From an uncultured Bacilli bacterium (lineage in GTDB: Bacteria > Bacillota_I > Bacilli_A > RF39 > UBA660): DNA of 50,962 nt. The stretch is from assembly GCA_934167695.1 (NCBI GenBank), contig CAKPLP010000009.1, forward strand, positions 1 to 50,962. The letters run 5' to 3'. Below, one piece after another: positions 8,188 through 16,040 of this stretch. The translations under genes were made by a program, and so were the position numbers. Position 1 is the stretch's first letter; every line of letters starts with the position of its first letter. The notes under the pieces were generated by a model. The model saw only the letters and a program-made list of their open reading frames with translations, did not search any database and was not told the origin of the DNA.

Positions 8188-9433
8188 TAAATATATCAGT
8201 ATTGGACAGTTAACTAGATATATTAAATATAAAATAGATAATGATGTAAATTTACAAGAAGTTTTTATAAAGGGTGAAATATCTAATTTTAAGGCTCATA
8301 CTAGAGGACATTTTTATTTTACTTTGAAGGATGAAGAGGCAAGAATTAATGCTGTTATGTTTAGTAGTAATGCTTCTAAAATTAAATTCACTCCAACGGA
8401 CGGAATGAAAGTTTTAGTTACTGGTAAAATTAGCGTTTATCCTAGTAATGGTGGATATCAAATATATGTTAGTGATATGCTTGAAGATGGTGTTGGAAAC
8501 TTATATATTGCATATGAACAGTTGAAGAAAAAGCTTGAAAGTGAAGGCTTGTTTTCTGATAGTCATAAGAAGAAAATACCTAAAATACCACAGAAAATAG
8601 GAGTTGTAACTGCGCCAACAGGCGCTGCTATTAGAGATATTACTTCCACTATCAAAAGAAGATGGCCACTTGCTGAAGTGATTTTGTTTCCTGCGCTTGT
8701 TCAGGGAGAAGGCGCCAAGGAAAGTGTTACAAGGCAAATTAAAGTAGCTGATACATATTCTTTAGATGTTTTAATTGTTGGCCGTGGAGGCGGTTCTATT
8801 GAAGATTTATGGTGCTTTAATGAAGAAGAAGTTGCTAGAGCAATATATAATGCTAAAACACCAATTATTAGTGCTGTTGGCCATGAAGTTGATTTTACAA
8901 TAGCTGATTTTGTGTGTGACATGCGTGCTCCTACACCAACAGGTGCTGCTGAAATGGCTGTTCCTAGTAAGAGTGATGTTGAAAATTATTTAAATCAATT
9001 ATCTATTAGATTAAATAAAGTAATGCAAAATAAGATTAATATATATAAAGAGAAGATTTCTCAAATTATGTCTAGACATATATTTAGAGATCCTGTTAGT
9101 ATATATGAAATTAAAGAACAACAATTTTCAAATGTATTGGATAAATTAAGGTATAATATTGTTGATCTTTATAATACTAAAAGTAATGACTATCAAAAAA
9201 TAAAACAAAATATAATTTTTAAAAATCCGGAAGTTTTAATTGAAAAAAAGAAAAATAATTATTTTATATTACTTAGTAAATTGGAAACTTTAAGCCCAGT
9301 CCTTACTTTGAAAAGAGGATATTCTATTATTCGTAAGGATGATAAAATTATTAATAGTGTTAAAGATATTAAGAAAAAAGATAAATTACAGCTTGAAGTT
9401 AGTGATGGTAATATTAATGTGGAGGTATTATAG
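8180..9433 (+). CDS. xseA: Exodeoxyribonuclease VII large subunit
   Basis: Catalytic subunit of the bidirectional single-strand exonuclease ExoVII. An N-terminal OB-fold (about 1-100, around FKGEISNFKAHTRGHFYF) is followed by the nuclease domain with VGRGGGSIEDLWCFN, SAVGHEVDFTIADF and the RAPTPTGAAE motif, then a helical region and a short C-terminal domain with LKRGYSI. The true start is the ATG at 8180 (RBS gtgagg), not the upstream in-frame ATG at 8141. 417 residues. Confidence 0.96.
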   Translation: MNDKYISIGQLTRYIKYKIDNDVNLQEVFIKGEISNFKAHTRGHFYFTLKDEEARINAVMFSSNASKIKFTPTDGMKVLVTGKISVYPSNGGYQIYVSDMLEDGVGNLYIAYEQLKKKLESEGLFSDSHKKKIPKIPQKIGVVTAPTGAAIRDITSTIKRRWPLAEVILFPALVQGEGAKESVTRQIKVADTYSLDVLIVGRGGGSIEDLWCFNEEEVARAIYNAKTPIISAVGHEVDFTIADFVCDMRAPTPTGAAEMAVPSKSDVENYLNQLSIRLNKVMQNKINIYKEKISQIMSRHIFRDPVSIYEIKEQQFSNVLDKLRYNIVDLYNTKSNDYQKIKQNIIFKNPEVLIEKKKNNYFILLSKLETLSPVLTLKRGYSIIRKDDKIINSVKDIKKKDKLQLEVSDGNINVEVL

Positions 9434-9435
9434 TT

Positions 9436-9663
9436 ATGGAAAAAAAAGAAGAGAGTTTTGAAAGTAGTTTACAAAAACTAGAAAATTTAGTTAAAGATTT
9501 GGAAAATGGCGATGTTGCTCTAGATGATGCTATTAATAAATACACAGAGGCGATGAAATTATCTAAGATTTGCAGTGAAAAATTAAAAAATGCAGAAGAA
9601 GCTATTAATAAAATAGTAAAAGATGATGGCAGTATTGAAAATTTTGAAGCAGTAGAAGAATAA
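9436..9663 (+). CDS. xseB: Exodeoxyribonuclease VII small subunit
   Basis: 75-residue helical-hairpin protein that coats the XseA stalk. The family signature is ESSLQKLENLVKDLENGD, then ALDDAINKYTEAMKLSKIC. It begins 2 nt after xseA stops, consistent with coupled stoichiometric expression. Confidence 0.95.
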   Translation: MEKKEESFESSLQKLENLVKDLENGDVALDDAINKYTEAMKLSKICSEKLKNAEEAINKIVKDDGSIENFEAVEE

Positions 9664-9676
9664 GTGAGGGGATAAT

Positions 9677-10900
9677 ATGCAATTTTGTACTATTAGTGAA
9701 GATGAATTTAGAAAATTTTATGAAACATCAGATCAAAGAACTTTTTTACAAACTCCAGAAATTGGTAAGTTAAGGGAAAAATCAGGCTGGCAAGTTCATT
9801 ATTTGGCTGTAAAAAAGAATAAAAAAATAGTTGCTGCAACAATGATGGTATCTATTACTCGTCATTTTGGACAAAAAGAGTTTTATGCTCCAAGAGGTCT
9901 ATTAGTTGACTATAAAGATAAAAAAATATTAAGTTTTTTTACGAAAGAAATTAAAAAATATGTTAAAAATAATAAGGGATATGAGTTTAGAATAGATCCT
10001 TATGTTGTAAATATCCAAAGAGATATTAATGGCGATGTTGTTGCTGGAGGTATTGATAATAGAGTAGTAAAAAAATATTTAACTGATTTGGGGTACAAAA
10101 GAGTAAAAAAAGAAAATATGGAGCAAGTTGGATGGATGTATGCTTTAGATGTTTTTGAAAAAAGTGAAGATCAACTTTTAAAGGATATGAAGCCAAATAC
10201 AAGAAATATTATTCGTAAAACTTTAAAATATGGTATAGAAATAGATGAATTAAAAAGAGATGAGTTAAAGGAATTCTATAAAATAATGCTTGAGACTGGA
10301 AAAAGAAAAGACTTTTCTATTAGAAATTTAGAGTATTTTGAAGATATGTATGACTTATTTGCACCAAGAGGTGAAATTAAATATTTAGTTACTAGATTAA
10401 ATTTAAAAAAACATATTGCAAGTTTAAAAAAAGAAAAAGAAGAATGTGAAAAAAGTAAAAATAATATAAATGATTCTAAATTTAATGCTGGTAAAATTAA
10501 AGCTATTGATGAACAAATAGATGGTATTGAAAAAAGAATACAACAAGCAGAAGATATTAGAAAAAAAGATGGTGATGTTATTACACTTTCTGGTTCTATG
10601 TTTATCTTGACACAACCGGAAGTAATATATTTGTCTAGTGGTAATTATGAAAAATATATGTTTTATAATTCTCAATATTTAATTCAATGGGAAATGATAA
10701 AATATGCTCTTCATAATAATTTTAAAAGATATAATTTCTATGGTATAACTGGTAATTTTGATAAAAATGATAAGGACTATGGTATTTATGAGTTTAAAAC
10801 TAGATTTAATGGATATGTAGAAGAACTTATTGGAGAATATGTTATGCCTGTATCATGGGTTTATTACGTTTTAAACTTTATTCATAAAATAAAAAAATAA
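9677..10900 (+). CDS. FemABX/MurM-type peptidoglycan bridge aminoacyltransferase
   Basis: Non-ribosomal peptidyltransferase (407 residues) of the FemX/FemA/MurM family, which adds amino acids from aminoacyl-tRNA to the lipid II stem peptide. Two GNAT-like halves are visible, with the segment PNTRNIIRKTLKYGIEI (about 174-190) and a C-terminal YNFYGITGNFD motif. A charged coiled-coil arm (about 240-300) is inserted in the second half, as in FemA/MurM. It follows xseB by 13 nt with RBS gtgaggggat and may share its transcript. The amino acid added cannot be told from the sequence. Confidence 0.88.
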   Translation: MQFCTISEDEFRKFYETSDQRTFLQTPEIGKLREKSGWQVHYLAVKKNKKIVAATMMVSITRHFGQKEFYAPRGLLVDYKDKKILSFFTKEIKKYVKNNKGYEFRIDPYVVNIQRDINGDVVAGGIDNRVVKKYLTDLGYKRVKKENMEQVGWMYALDVFEKSEDQLLKDMKPNTRNIIRKTLKYGIEIDELKRDELKEFYKIMLETGKRKDFSIRNLEYFEDMYDLFAPRGEIKYLVTRLNLKKHIASLKKEKEECEKSKNNINDSKFNAGKIKAIDEQIDGIEKRIQQAEDIRKKDGDVITLSGSMFILTQPEVIYLSSGNYEKYMFYNSQYLIQWEMIKYALHNNFKRYNFYGITGNFDKNDKDYGIYEFKTRFNGYVEELIGEYVMPVSWVYYVLNFIHKIKK

Positions 10901-10929
10901 TTAAAATTAAAACTAGTAAATTTTGCTAA

Positions 10930-10958
10930 GTAAAAAAATATAATATGAGTTCATAATA
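10930..10958 (+). promoter_or_regulatory. Candidate sigma-G-type promoter upstream of spoIVB
   Basis: GTAAA (10930-10934), 17-nt spacer, CATAATA (10952-10958). Compared with the Bacillus sigma-G consensus GYATR / CATnnTA this is 4 of 5 at -35 and a full match at -10. spoIVB is forespore-expressed in Bacillus, so the context fits, but in AT-rich DNA such matches can arise by chance. Confidence 0.4.
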
Positions 10959-10991
10959 ATAATGTAGTTTGATTTTTAGGAGATGATTTTT

Positions 10992-11975
10992 ATGAAAAAC
11001 AAAACCAAACTACTTGCATTATGGGCTTTTCTTTTTTTTATAATTCCTATTAATATTTTTGCATATTCTAATTATATTATACCTGGAGGAGAAAATATTG
11101 GAATAGAAGTTAACTCTAAAGGTGTTTTGATAGTCGGCTTTTATAAGGTAGATAATAATTTTATTGCCAGAGATAGCGGTTTTTTGGTTGGTGATTCCAT
11201 AATAGAAGTTAACAATAAAACGGTGTCCTCAATAGATGATATGGTTAGTGCAATTAAGGAAAACAGCAATGAAAGTGTAGAATTTACAATTTTAAGAGAC
11301 AAACAGAAAAAAACAATAAAGATGTCTGAAAATATTGATAATGATGGAGTATATAAAACTGGAATGTATGTTAAAGACAAAATTGTTGGTATAGGTACAC
11401 TTACTTATATTGATCCTAATACTAAAATATTTGGAGCATTAGGACATGAAATAGATGAAAAAACAACCGCTGAAAAATTTGAAATTAAAGATGGGAAAAT
11501 TTTTAAATCAAATGTAACGGGAATTGAAAGAAGTGAAAGTGGAAATGCAGGTGAAAAGAATGCCAATTATGATACCAGTACAGTATATGGTAAGATAGAT
11601 GAAAATACAAAGTCTGGTATATTTGGTAACTATACTGATGAAATTCCTGATGTTGCTAGTTTAAAAGTAGCTAGTAAAGATGAAGTTAGAACTGGTGAGG
11701 CAACTATTAAAACTGTTATTGATGGTGATAAAGTAGAAGAATTTACTATTAATATTATTAAGATTGATAAAAATAGTGAAACAAAAAATATTTTATTTGA
11801 GATAACGGATGAGAAGCTTTTAAAGAAAACTGGTGGTGTTGTTCAGGGAATGAGTGGTTCACCAATTATTCAGAATCAAATGATTATAGGAGCTGTTACA
11901 CATGTTATTGTAAATGATGCAGCAAAGGGATATGGAATATTTATTACAACAATGTTAGAAGAAGGAGAAAACTAA
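10992..11975 (+). CDS. spoIVB: SpoIVB family serine peptidase (sporulation checkpoint)
   Basis: In Bacillus SpoIVB is secreted from the forespore and cleaves SpoIVFA to release pro-sigma-K processing. Here (327 residues): a signal peptide or anchor (about 7-24), a PDZ domain (about 45-115, GFLVGDSIIEVNNKTV), then the S55 peptidase domain. The triad candidates are His152 (FGALGHEI), Asp273 (EITDEKLL) and Ser288 or Ser290 in GMSGSPIIQN. The Asp to first-Ser distance (15 residues) equals that of Bacillus D363/S378. The start is the ATG at 10992 after TTAGGAG, not the ATG inside the RBS at 10983. Shorter than Bacillus SpoIVB (about 425) because of a reduced N-terminus. Confidence 0.9.
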   Translation: MKNKTKLLALWAFLFFIIPINIFAYSNYIIPGGENIGIEVNSKGVLIVGFYKVDNNFIARDSGFLVGDSIIEVNNKTVSSIDDMVSAIKENSNESVEFTILRDKQKKTIKMSENIDNDGVYKTGMYVKDKIVGIGTLTYIDPNTKIFGALGHEIDEKTTAEKFEIKDGKIFKSNVTGIERSESGNAGEKNANYDTSTVYGKIDENTKSGIFGNYTDEIPDVASLKVASKDEVRTGEATIKTVIDGDKVEEFTINIIKIDKNSETKNILFEITDEKLLKKTGGVVQGMSGSPIIQNQMIIGAVTHVIVNDAAKGYGIFITTMLEEGEN

Positions 11976-11993
11976 TAAAAGTTTTCTTTTTTT
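11966..11993 (+). terminator. Rho-independent terminator after spoIVB
   Basis: AGAAAACT/AGTTTTCT stem with a 6-nt loop, then a T-run. The stem begins in the last codons of spoIVB. Confidence 0.75.
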
Positions 11994-12038
11994 ACATATT
12001 TTATTTGATTTTAAACATAATAATTAATGGTGATTAAT

Positions 12039-12752
12039 ATGGATATTAATGAGTCTTTAATGATAATTCCTAAGTGTATTTTTTCTATTATAGTATTATT
12101 TATTGTTACAAGGATAATTGGTAAAAAGCAAGTTTCTCAAACTAGTTTATTCGATTATGTTATTGGCATTTCTATTGGTAATTTTATTGCTGAAATGGTT
12201 ATAAATGAGGAAGTACAATTCCTTGATGGAGTTGTTGCTATGTTTGTATTTGGTATTTTCTCATATATTGTTTCTTATATCACAATGAAAAGTATTAATC
12301 TTAGGAGGGTGATTATAGGAGTTCCTACAATTATAGTTGAGGATGGTAAAATTATAGAAAGTGGCTTAAAGAAAACTAATATTGATATAAATGATTTTTT
12401 AGAGCAATGCAGATTACAGGGGTATTTTGATATTAATGATATTAGTTATGCAATAATGGAGGCTAGTGGAGAAATTAGTATTTTACCAAAAAGTAATGCT
12501 ACTCCAGTTGTACAAAAAGATTTAAAAATAAAAGGACAAAAGGCTAAACTTACTAGTAATTTAATAATAGATGGAAAATATTTGAAAAGAAATATTAAAG
12601 ATTCTAATCTTACTATAGAAAAAATAGATGAGGAATTGAAAAAACAAGGTTATGCTAGTGAAGAAGATATATTACTAGCAGTATATTCTAATAATAAAAT
12701 TATTTTTTATGAAAAGAATATTCAAACAGAAAATCATTCATTACTTGAATAA
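12039..12752 (+). CDS. DUF421 (YetF/YkjA-type) membrane protein
   Basis: 237 residues. Three transmembrane segments occupy roughly residues 5-85 (around LFIVTRIIGKKQVSQ, FDYVIGISIGNFIAEMV and VVAMFVFGIFSYIVSYIT), followed by the conserved cytoplasmic DUF421 domain with VPTIIVEDGKIIESGLKK and the DINDISYAIMEASGEISILPK region. Bacillus homologues include spore membrane proteins (YetF, YkjA) and general ones; the function is unsettled. The RBS GGTGAT with 4-nt spacing selects 12039 over the in-frame ATG at 12027. Lying between spoIVB and spoIIM, a sporulation link is plausible but only contextual. Confidence 0.85.
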   Translation: MDINESLMIIPKCIFSIIVLFIVTRIIGKKQVSQTSLFDYVIGISIGNFIAEMVINEEVQFLDGVVAMFVFGIFSYIVSYITMKSINLRRVIIGVPTIIVEDGKIIESGLKKTNIDINDFLEQCRLQGYFDINDISYAIMEASGEISILPKSNATPVVQKDLKIKGQKAKLTSNLIIDGKYLKRNIKDSNLTIEKIDEELKKQGYASEEDILLAVYSNNKIIFYEKNIQTENHSLLE

Positions 12753-12779
12753 AAAAAGCTATCACATGGATAGCTTTTT
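12753..12779. terminator. Bidirectional terminator between DUF421 gene and a small minus-strand gene
   Basis: Perfect 11-bp stem AAAAAGCTATC/GATAGCTTTTT with a 5-nt loop and A- and T-rich flanks, so it can work for both convergent transcripts. It overlaps the stop codon of the small minus-strand ORF. Confidence 0.85.
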
Positions 12780-12870
12780 AAATGAAATAAAGTGCTAACA
12801 TTCCGAAGAATCCTATCACTGTTACTATTACTAATATTAGGGCAACTGTTTTAATTAATTTTTTATTCAT
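12778..12870 (-). CDS. 30-residue single-pass membrane peptide, hypothetical
   Basis: Short ORF MNKKLIKTVALILVIVTVIG... ending in ALYFI: a positively charged N-terminus and one continuous hydrophobic helix. An RBS (agaggtg) lies 6 nt upstream, and a terminator overlaps the stop codon. It resembles the tiny membrane proteins of the DUF4044 kind common in low-GC Firmicutes, but I cannot assign a family with certainty. Confidence 0.6.
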   Translation of the reverse strand: MNKKLIKTVALILVIVTVIGFFGMLALYFI

Positions 12871-12969
12871 ATTTACACCTCTTTTAATATTATAAAATAA
12901 ATGTAATAAAAAGTAAAATAGATTATTAATAATAAAAAAAATATTTTCATATTATTTATTGGTGATAAT

Positions 12970-13596
12970 ATGGACAAAACTAAATATAAAAAAGAATATA
13001 ATAAAAATAAGAAAAGGAAATTATTTAAAATATTATTTATTATAGCAGTGATTAGTTTTATTATTGGAATATTTTATGTTGCGATTATATCTAAAAGTGA
13101 TAAGAGTTTAATAAAGAAAACATTTGATGCTTATTTTTTAAGTATTCAGAATGATTCATTTAATAATATTGATTCTTTAATTGGAAATATTTTAACTAAT
13201 GTTGTTTTGACTTTTATTGTGTGGATTTTAGGAATTTCTATTATAGGGATACCTGTTAGTGTTTTCTATCTTATATATAGGAGTTTTGTTACTGGTTTCT
13301 CTATTAGTAGTTTGATATATACTTATGGGTTTAAGGGTGTTATTATTTCAATATTTTATTCTTTTCCACTAATTATAAATCTTTTAGTATTTTTTATATT
13401 AACCTTTTATGCTGTTAATTTTTCTAAAAAACTTTATTTATATCTCTTTAAAAAAAAGGATATCAATTTAAAGGGAATGACTAAGGTTTATACTAAGGTA
13501 TTGATAGTATTTTTAATAATACTTTTGATATGTTCTCTTGTTTCTAGTTATTTGGTTCCTATTTTGTTAAAATCTTTTACAAATTTTCATATTTAA
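12970..13596 (+). CDS. spoIIM: Stage II sporulation protein M
   Basis: Integral membrane component of the SpoIIDMP complex, which drives forespore engulfment by degrading septal peptidoglycan. 208 residues with a charged N-terminus and about five transmembrane helices. The conserved core VWILGISIIGIPVSVFYLIY, then SFVTGFSISSLIYTYGFKG and SFPLIINLLVF, is recognisably SpoIIM. RBS GGTGATAAT precedes the ATG. In Bacillus spoIIM lies near xerD (ripX) and drm (deoB); here the xerD-deoB pair is 3 kb away, a partly kept neighbourhood. Confidence 0.88.
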   Translation: MDKTKYKKEYNKNKKRKLFKILFIIAVISFIIGIFYVAIISKSDKSLIKKTFDAYFLSIQNDSFNNIDSLIGNILTNVVLTFIVWILGISIIGIPVSVFYLIYRSFVTGFSISSLIYTYGFKGVIISIFYSFPLIINLLVFFILTFYAVNFSKKLYLYLFKKKDINLKGMTKVYTKVLIVFLIILLICSLVSSYLVPILLKSFTNFHI

Positions 13597-13629
13597 TGTA
13601 TAATTTATTAGTAGTTGGAGTGATTAAAT

Positions 13630-14745
13630 ATGAATAATAAAACTGTTGTTGTAGGAATGAGTGGGGGAGTAGATAGTAGTGTAAGTGCTATCCTTTTGAA
13701 AGAACAAGGCTATAATGTTATTGGTCTTTTTATGCGTAATTGGGATAGTTCTATTAATAATGATTATCTAGGAAATCCCAATATTTTAAATAATGATATT
13801 TGTCCACAAGAACAAGATTATAATGATGCTTTGGCGGTATGTGAAAAAATAGGAATACCATTACATAGAATAGATTTTGTTAAAGAATATTGGGATTATG
13901 TTTTTAAATATTTTTTAGATGAGTTAAAGAAGGGACGTACGCCTAATCCTGACGTTATGTGCAACAAATATATTAAATTTGATTATTTTGTGCGTGAGGC
14001 TAAGAAATTGGGTGCTGATTATATTGCCACTGGTCATTATGCTAAGATGGAAGATGGTTATTTAAAAAGAAGTAAAGACACGAATAAGGATCAAACATAC
14101 TTTTTATCTCAGGTATCTCAAAAACAACTTTCTAATGTTATTTTCCCTTTGGGTGATATAGAAAAAACTGAAGTACGAAAAATTGCCCTTGAACATGATT
14201 TAATAACTGCTAAGAAAAAGGATTCTACTGGTATTTGTTTTATTGGCGAAAGAAATTTTAAAAACTTTTTGGAGAATTATTTACCTAATATTCCCGGTGA
14301 TATAATTAATATTGAAACAAAAGAAAAAATTGGCTCACATATAGGACTTATGTATTATACTATTGGTCAAAGAAAGGGCTTAGATATTGGCGGTACTAAA
14401 GATAAATTGTTTGTAGTAGGAAAGGATTTAGCTAATAATATTTTGTATGTATGTGAAGGCGAAGATAATGATTATCTTTATTCTACTAGTTGTATAGTTG
14501 AAGATGTTAATTTTAATTGTGAATTGAGACCTGATGCTTGTACTGCAAAATTTAGATATCGCCAGCAAGATAATGATGTTTCTATTGAATATCTTGATGA
14601 TGGTAATTTATTAGTTAGATATAATCCTATAAAAAGCGTTACTCCGGGGCAGGCTTGTGTTTTTTATTTAGATGATATTTGTCTAGGCGGAGGTATTGTT
14701 AAAGAAGTACGAAAAGATGAAAAAAAATTATGGTATTTATTATAA
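13630..14745 (+). CDS. mnmA: tRNA-specific 2-thiouridylase MnmA
   Basis: Thiolates U34 of Lys, Glu and Gln tRNAs, using sulfur relayed from a cysteine desulfurase. 371 residues. N-terminal PP-loop MSGGVDSSVSAILL (about 10-23), FMRNWDS, catalytic Cys111 (PDVMCNKYIKFD) and Cys203 (DSTGICFIGER), followed by the two C-terminal beta domains containing YYTIGQRKGL and TPGQACVFY. Both cysteines of the persulfide pair are present, so it should be active. Located just downstream of spoIIM. Confidence 0.97.
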   Translation: MNNKTVVVGMSGGVDSSVSAILLKEQGYNVIGLFMRNWDSSINNDYLGNPNILNNDICPQEQDYNDALAVCEKIGIPLHRIDFVKEYWDYVFKYFLDELKKGRTPNPDVMCNKYIKFDYFVREAKKLGADYIATGHYAKMEDGYLKRSKDTNKDQTYFLSQVSQKQLSNVIFPLGDIEKTEVRKIALEHDLITAKKKDSTGICFIGERNFKNFLENYLPNIPGDIINIETKEKIGSHIGLMYYTIGQRKGLDIGGTKDKLFVVGKDLANNILYVCEGEDNDYLYSTSCIVEDVNFNCELRPDACTAKFRYRQQDNDVSIEYLDDGNLLVRYNPIKSVTPGQACVFYLDDICLGGGIVKEVRKDEKKLWYLL

Positions 14746-14782
14746 TAAAATAAATTATTGTTTTAAAACTGTCAATTTACAC

Positions 14783-14810
14783 TTGACTATTTATGTAAAA
14801 CTGATAAAAT
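14783..14810 (+). promoter_or_regulatory. Sigma-A-type promoter for the HTH gene
   Basis: TTGACT (14783-14788), 16-nt spacer, TAAAAT (14805-14810), 20 nt before the ATG. The flanking text ACACTTGACT and TTAAGTGTAG forms a partial inverted repeat (ACACTT / AAGTGT) spanning the promoter, a possible operator for the gene's own HTH product. Confidence 0.5.
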
Positions 14811-14830
14811 TAAGTGTAGGAGGGTAGAAC

Positions 14831-15601
14831 ATGCAAGAATTAAACAGAGTATTAAATGAAGTTGGAATTTCTAAGGTGCGTCTTGCTAAGTATTTGGGTG
14901 TTTCTAGACAAATGTTATATAATTATTTAGCACTTAGTAGTCTAGATGAATGGCCTAAAGAAAAGTCAGTTAAGCTTCTTAGTTTATTATCTATAAAAAA
15001 TCAAGATGAACTTAGTAGTATTGTAGTAGATGGCGATTATATATTAAAATTAGAGGAAAAAGTTAATGAAGCGGTAAAGGTATCTAATAATAGAGGAGAA
15101 GTGTATACTGATTTAAAAGGCTTTAATAGAAAAGAACAAGAACTACTTTCTGATATTATTAATCTTTTAAAAGAAAAATTAGCTAATGATAAAACTAAAG
15201 ATACATATTATACATATACTTATTTATATCATTATATTCAATCTATGGAAACCACTGAAGAGTTAAAATATATATTAGGATATATGTCTAAAGCTTTAGG
15301 ATTTACTAATCCAATGGAATTTGTTTTCAATAAAGATAAACAATTTATATTTGAAAGCATTCTGTTTAGCGCGATGACTTTATATAATGATGGTGGCGCA
15401 TCACGTTCTAGGATTGCAGAAACTCATAAGAAATTTGTGCAAGATATTGATCATAAAAAAGAAGAAAAATTAAGTAGAACACAAGAATTAAATACAGCTA
15501 AAATACAAGCTTTAAAAGAACTTGGTTATACTGAAATAAATGAAGGTAATGCTAAGGAAGTATTAGAAAAAATAGCAGAGATTCAATCTAGAAAAGTATA
15601 A
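14831..15601 (+). CDS. HTH (XRE-like) protein of unknown target
   Basis: 256 residues. The N-terminal part (about 3-35) is a helix-turn-helix: LNEVGISKVRLAKYLGVSRQ then MLYNYL, with the layout of Cro/XRE domains. The rest is mostly helical and charged, with no membrane segment and no ligand domain I recognise; the last 60 residues look coiled-coil-like (KKEEKLSRTQELNTAKIQ). Strong RBS AGGAGGG at 7 nt. Single-gene unit with its own promoter and terminator. A DNA-binding role is inferred from the HTH only. Confidence 0.7.
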   Translation: MQELNRVLNEVGISKVRLAKYLGVSRQMLYNYLALSSLDEWPKEKSVKLLSLLSIKNQDELSSIVVDGDYILKLEEKVNEAVKVSNNRGEVYTDLKGFNRKEQELLSDIINLLKEKLANDKTKDTYYTYTYLYHYIQSMETTEELKYILGYMSKALGFTNPMEFVFNKDKQFIFESILFSAMTLYNDGGASRSRIAETHKKFVQDIDHKKEEKLSRTQELNTAKIQALKELGYTEINEGNAKEVLEKIAEIQSRKV

Positions 15602-15628
15602 GTCTTTAATAAGACTTTTTTCTTTTTA
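15600..15628 (+). terminator. Rho-independent terminator after the HTH gene
   Basis: AAGTCTT/AAGACTT stem with a 4-nt loop, then TTTTTTCTTTTT. Confidence 0.85.
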
Positions 15629-15683
15629 TTTAAAGAAGTTAACATAATATCAATTATAGGAAATTAAATATAATAATAAATAT

Positions 15684-15713
15684 GTATAAAAAATAAAATA
15701 TTAATTCATAATA
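15684..15713 (+). promoter_or_regulatory. Candidate sigma-G promoter upstream of the cysteine-rich gene
   Basis: GTATA (15684-15688), 18-nt spacer, CATAATA (15707-15713): a full match to the Bacillus sigma-G consensus (GYATR, 17-18 nt, CATnnTA). The sequence TTCATAATAATA around the -10 is also found upstream of spoIVB. Confidence 0.5.
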
Positions 15714-15731
15714 ATATTGGGAGGAAAAAAT

Positions 15732-15971
15732 ATGAAAAAAAATAAAAAAACCTCAAATGATTCAATTAAATGTAATGTAGAGAGCTGCAAACATAATAAT
15801 TGCGATGAGGGTACTTGTACATTAGAAGAAATTGAAATTAGTTGTACATGTGATAATTGTGATTGCTCAAATGAAGATGAAACTATATGTAGATCTTTTG
15901 AAAATGATGAATCAGAGTCTGATGATGATAATGAACAAGAAGAATATGAAGAAGAAGAATCTGAAGCTTAA
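15732..15971 (+). CDS. Small cysteine-rich protein with one DUF1540 domain
   Basis: 79 residues from the ATG at 15732 (RBS GGGAGG). The central part IKCNVESCKHNNCDEGTCTL through CRSFE fits DUF1540: regularly spaced cysteines and a closing C-x-SFE. Nine cysteines in all, including an extra CTCDNCDC cluster, suggest a bound metal. The last 25 residues are almost all Asp, Glu and Ser. DUF1540 proteins are common in spore-forming Firmicutes and of unknown function. The upstream sigma-G-like promoter hints at forespore expression. Confidence 0.75.
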   Translation: MKKNKKTSNDSIKCNVESCKHNNCDEGTCTLEEIEISCTCDNCDCSNEDETICRSFENDESESDDDNEQEEYEEEESEA

Positions 15972-16004
15972 TGAAGAAAAAGTAGTTATTTATAGAAGTA
16001 AATG

Positions 16005-16040
16005 AAAAACAGTATAAGGGGTAATTATACTGTTTTTTTT
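16005..16040. terminator. Bidirectional terminator between the DUF1540 gene and deoB
   Basis: 13-bp stem AAAAACAGTATAA/TTATACTGTTTTT with a 7-nt loop, between two convergent genes. Confidence 0.9.

Noticed and set aside
12870..12969. Sigma-E promoter upstream of spoIIM (CATATTATT near 12948)
   Set aside because: The match to CATACAnT is partial, and in DNA this AT-rich the -35 half cannot be told from background.
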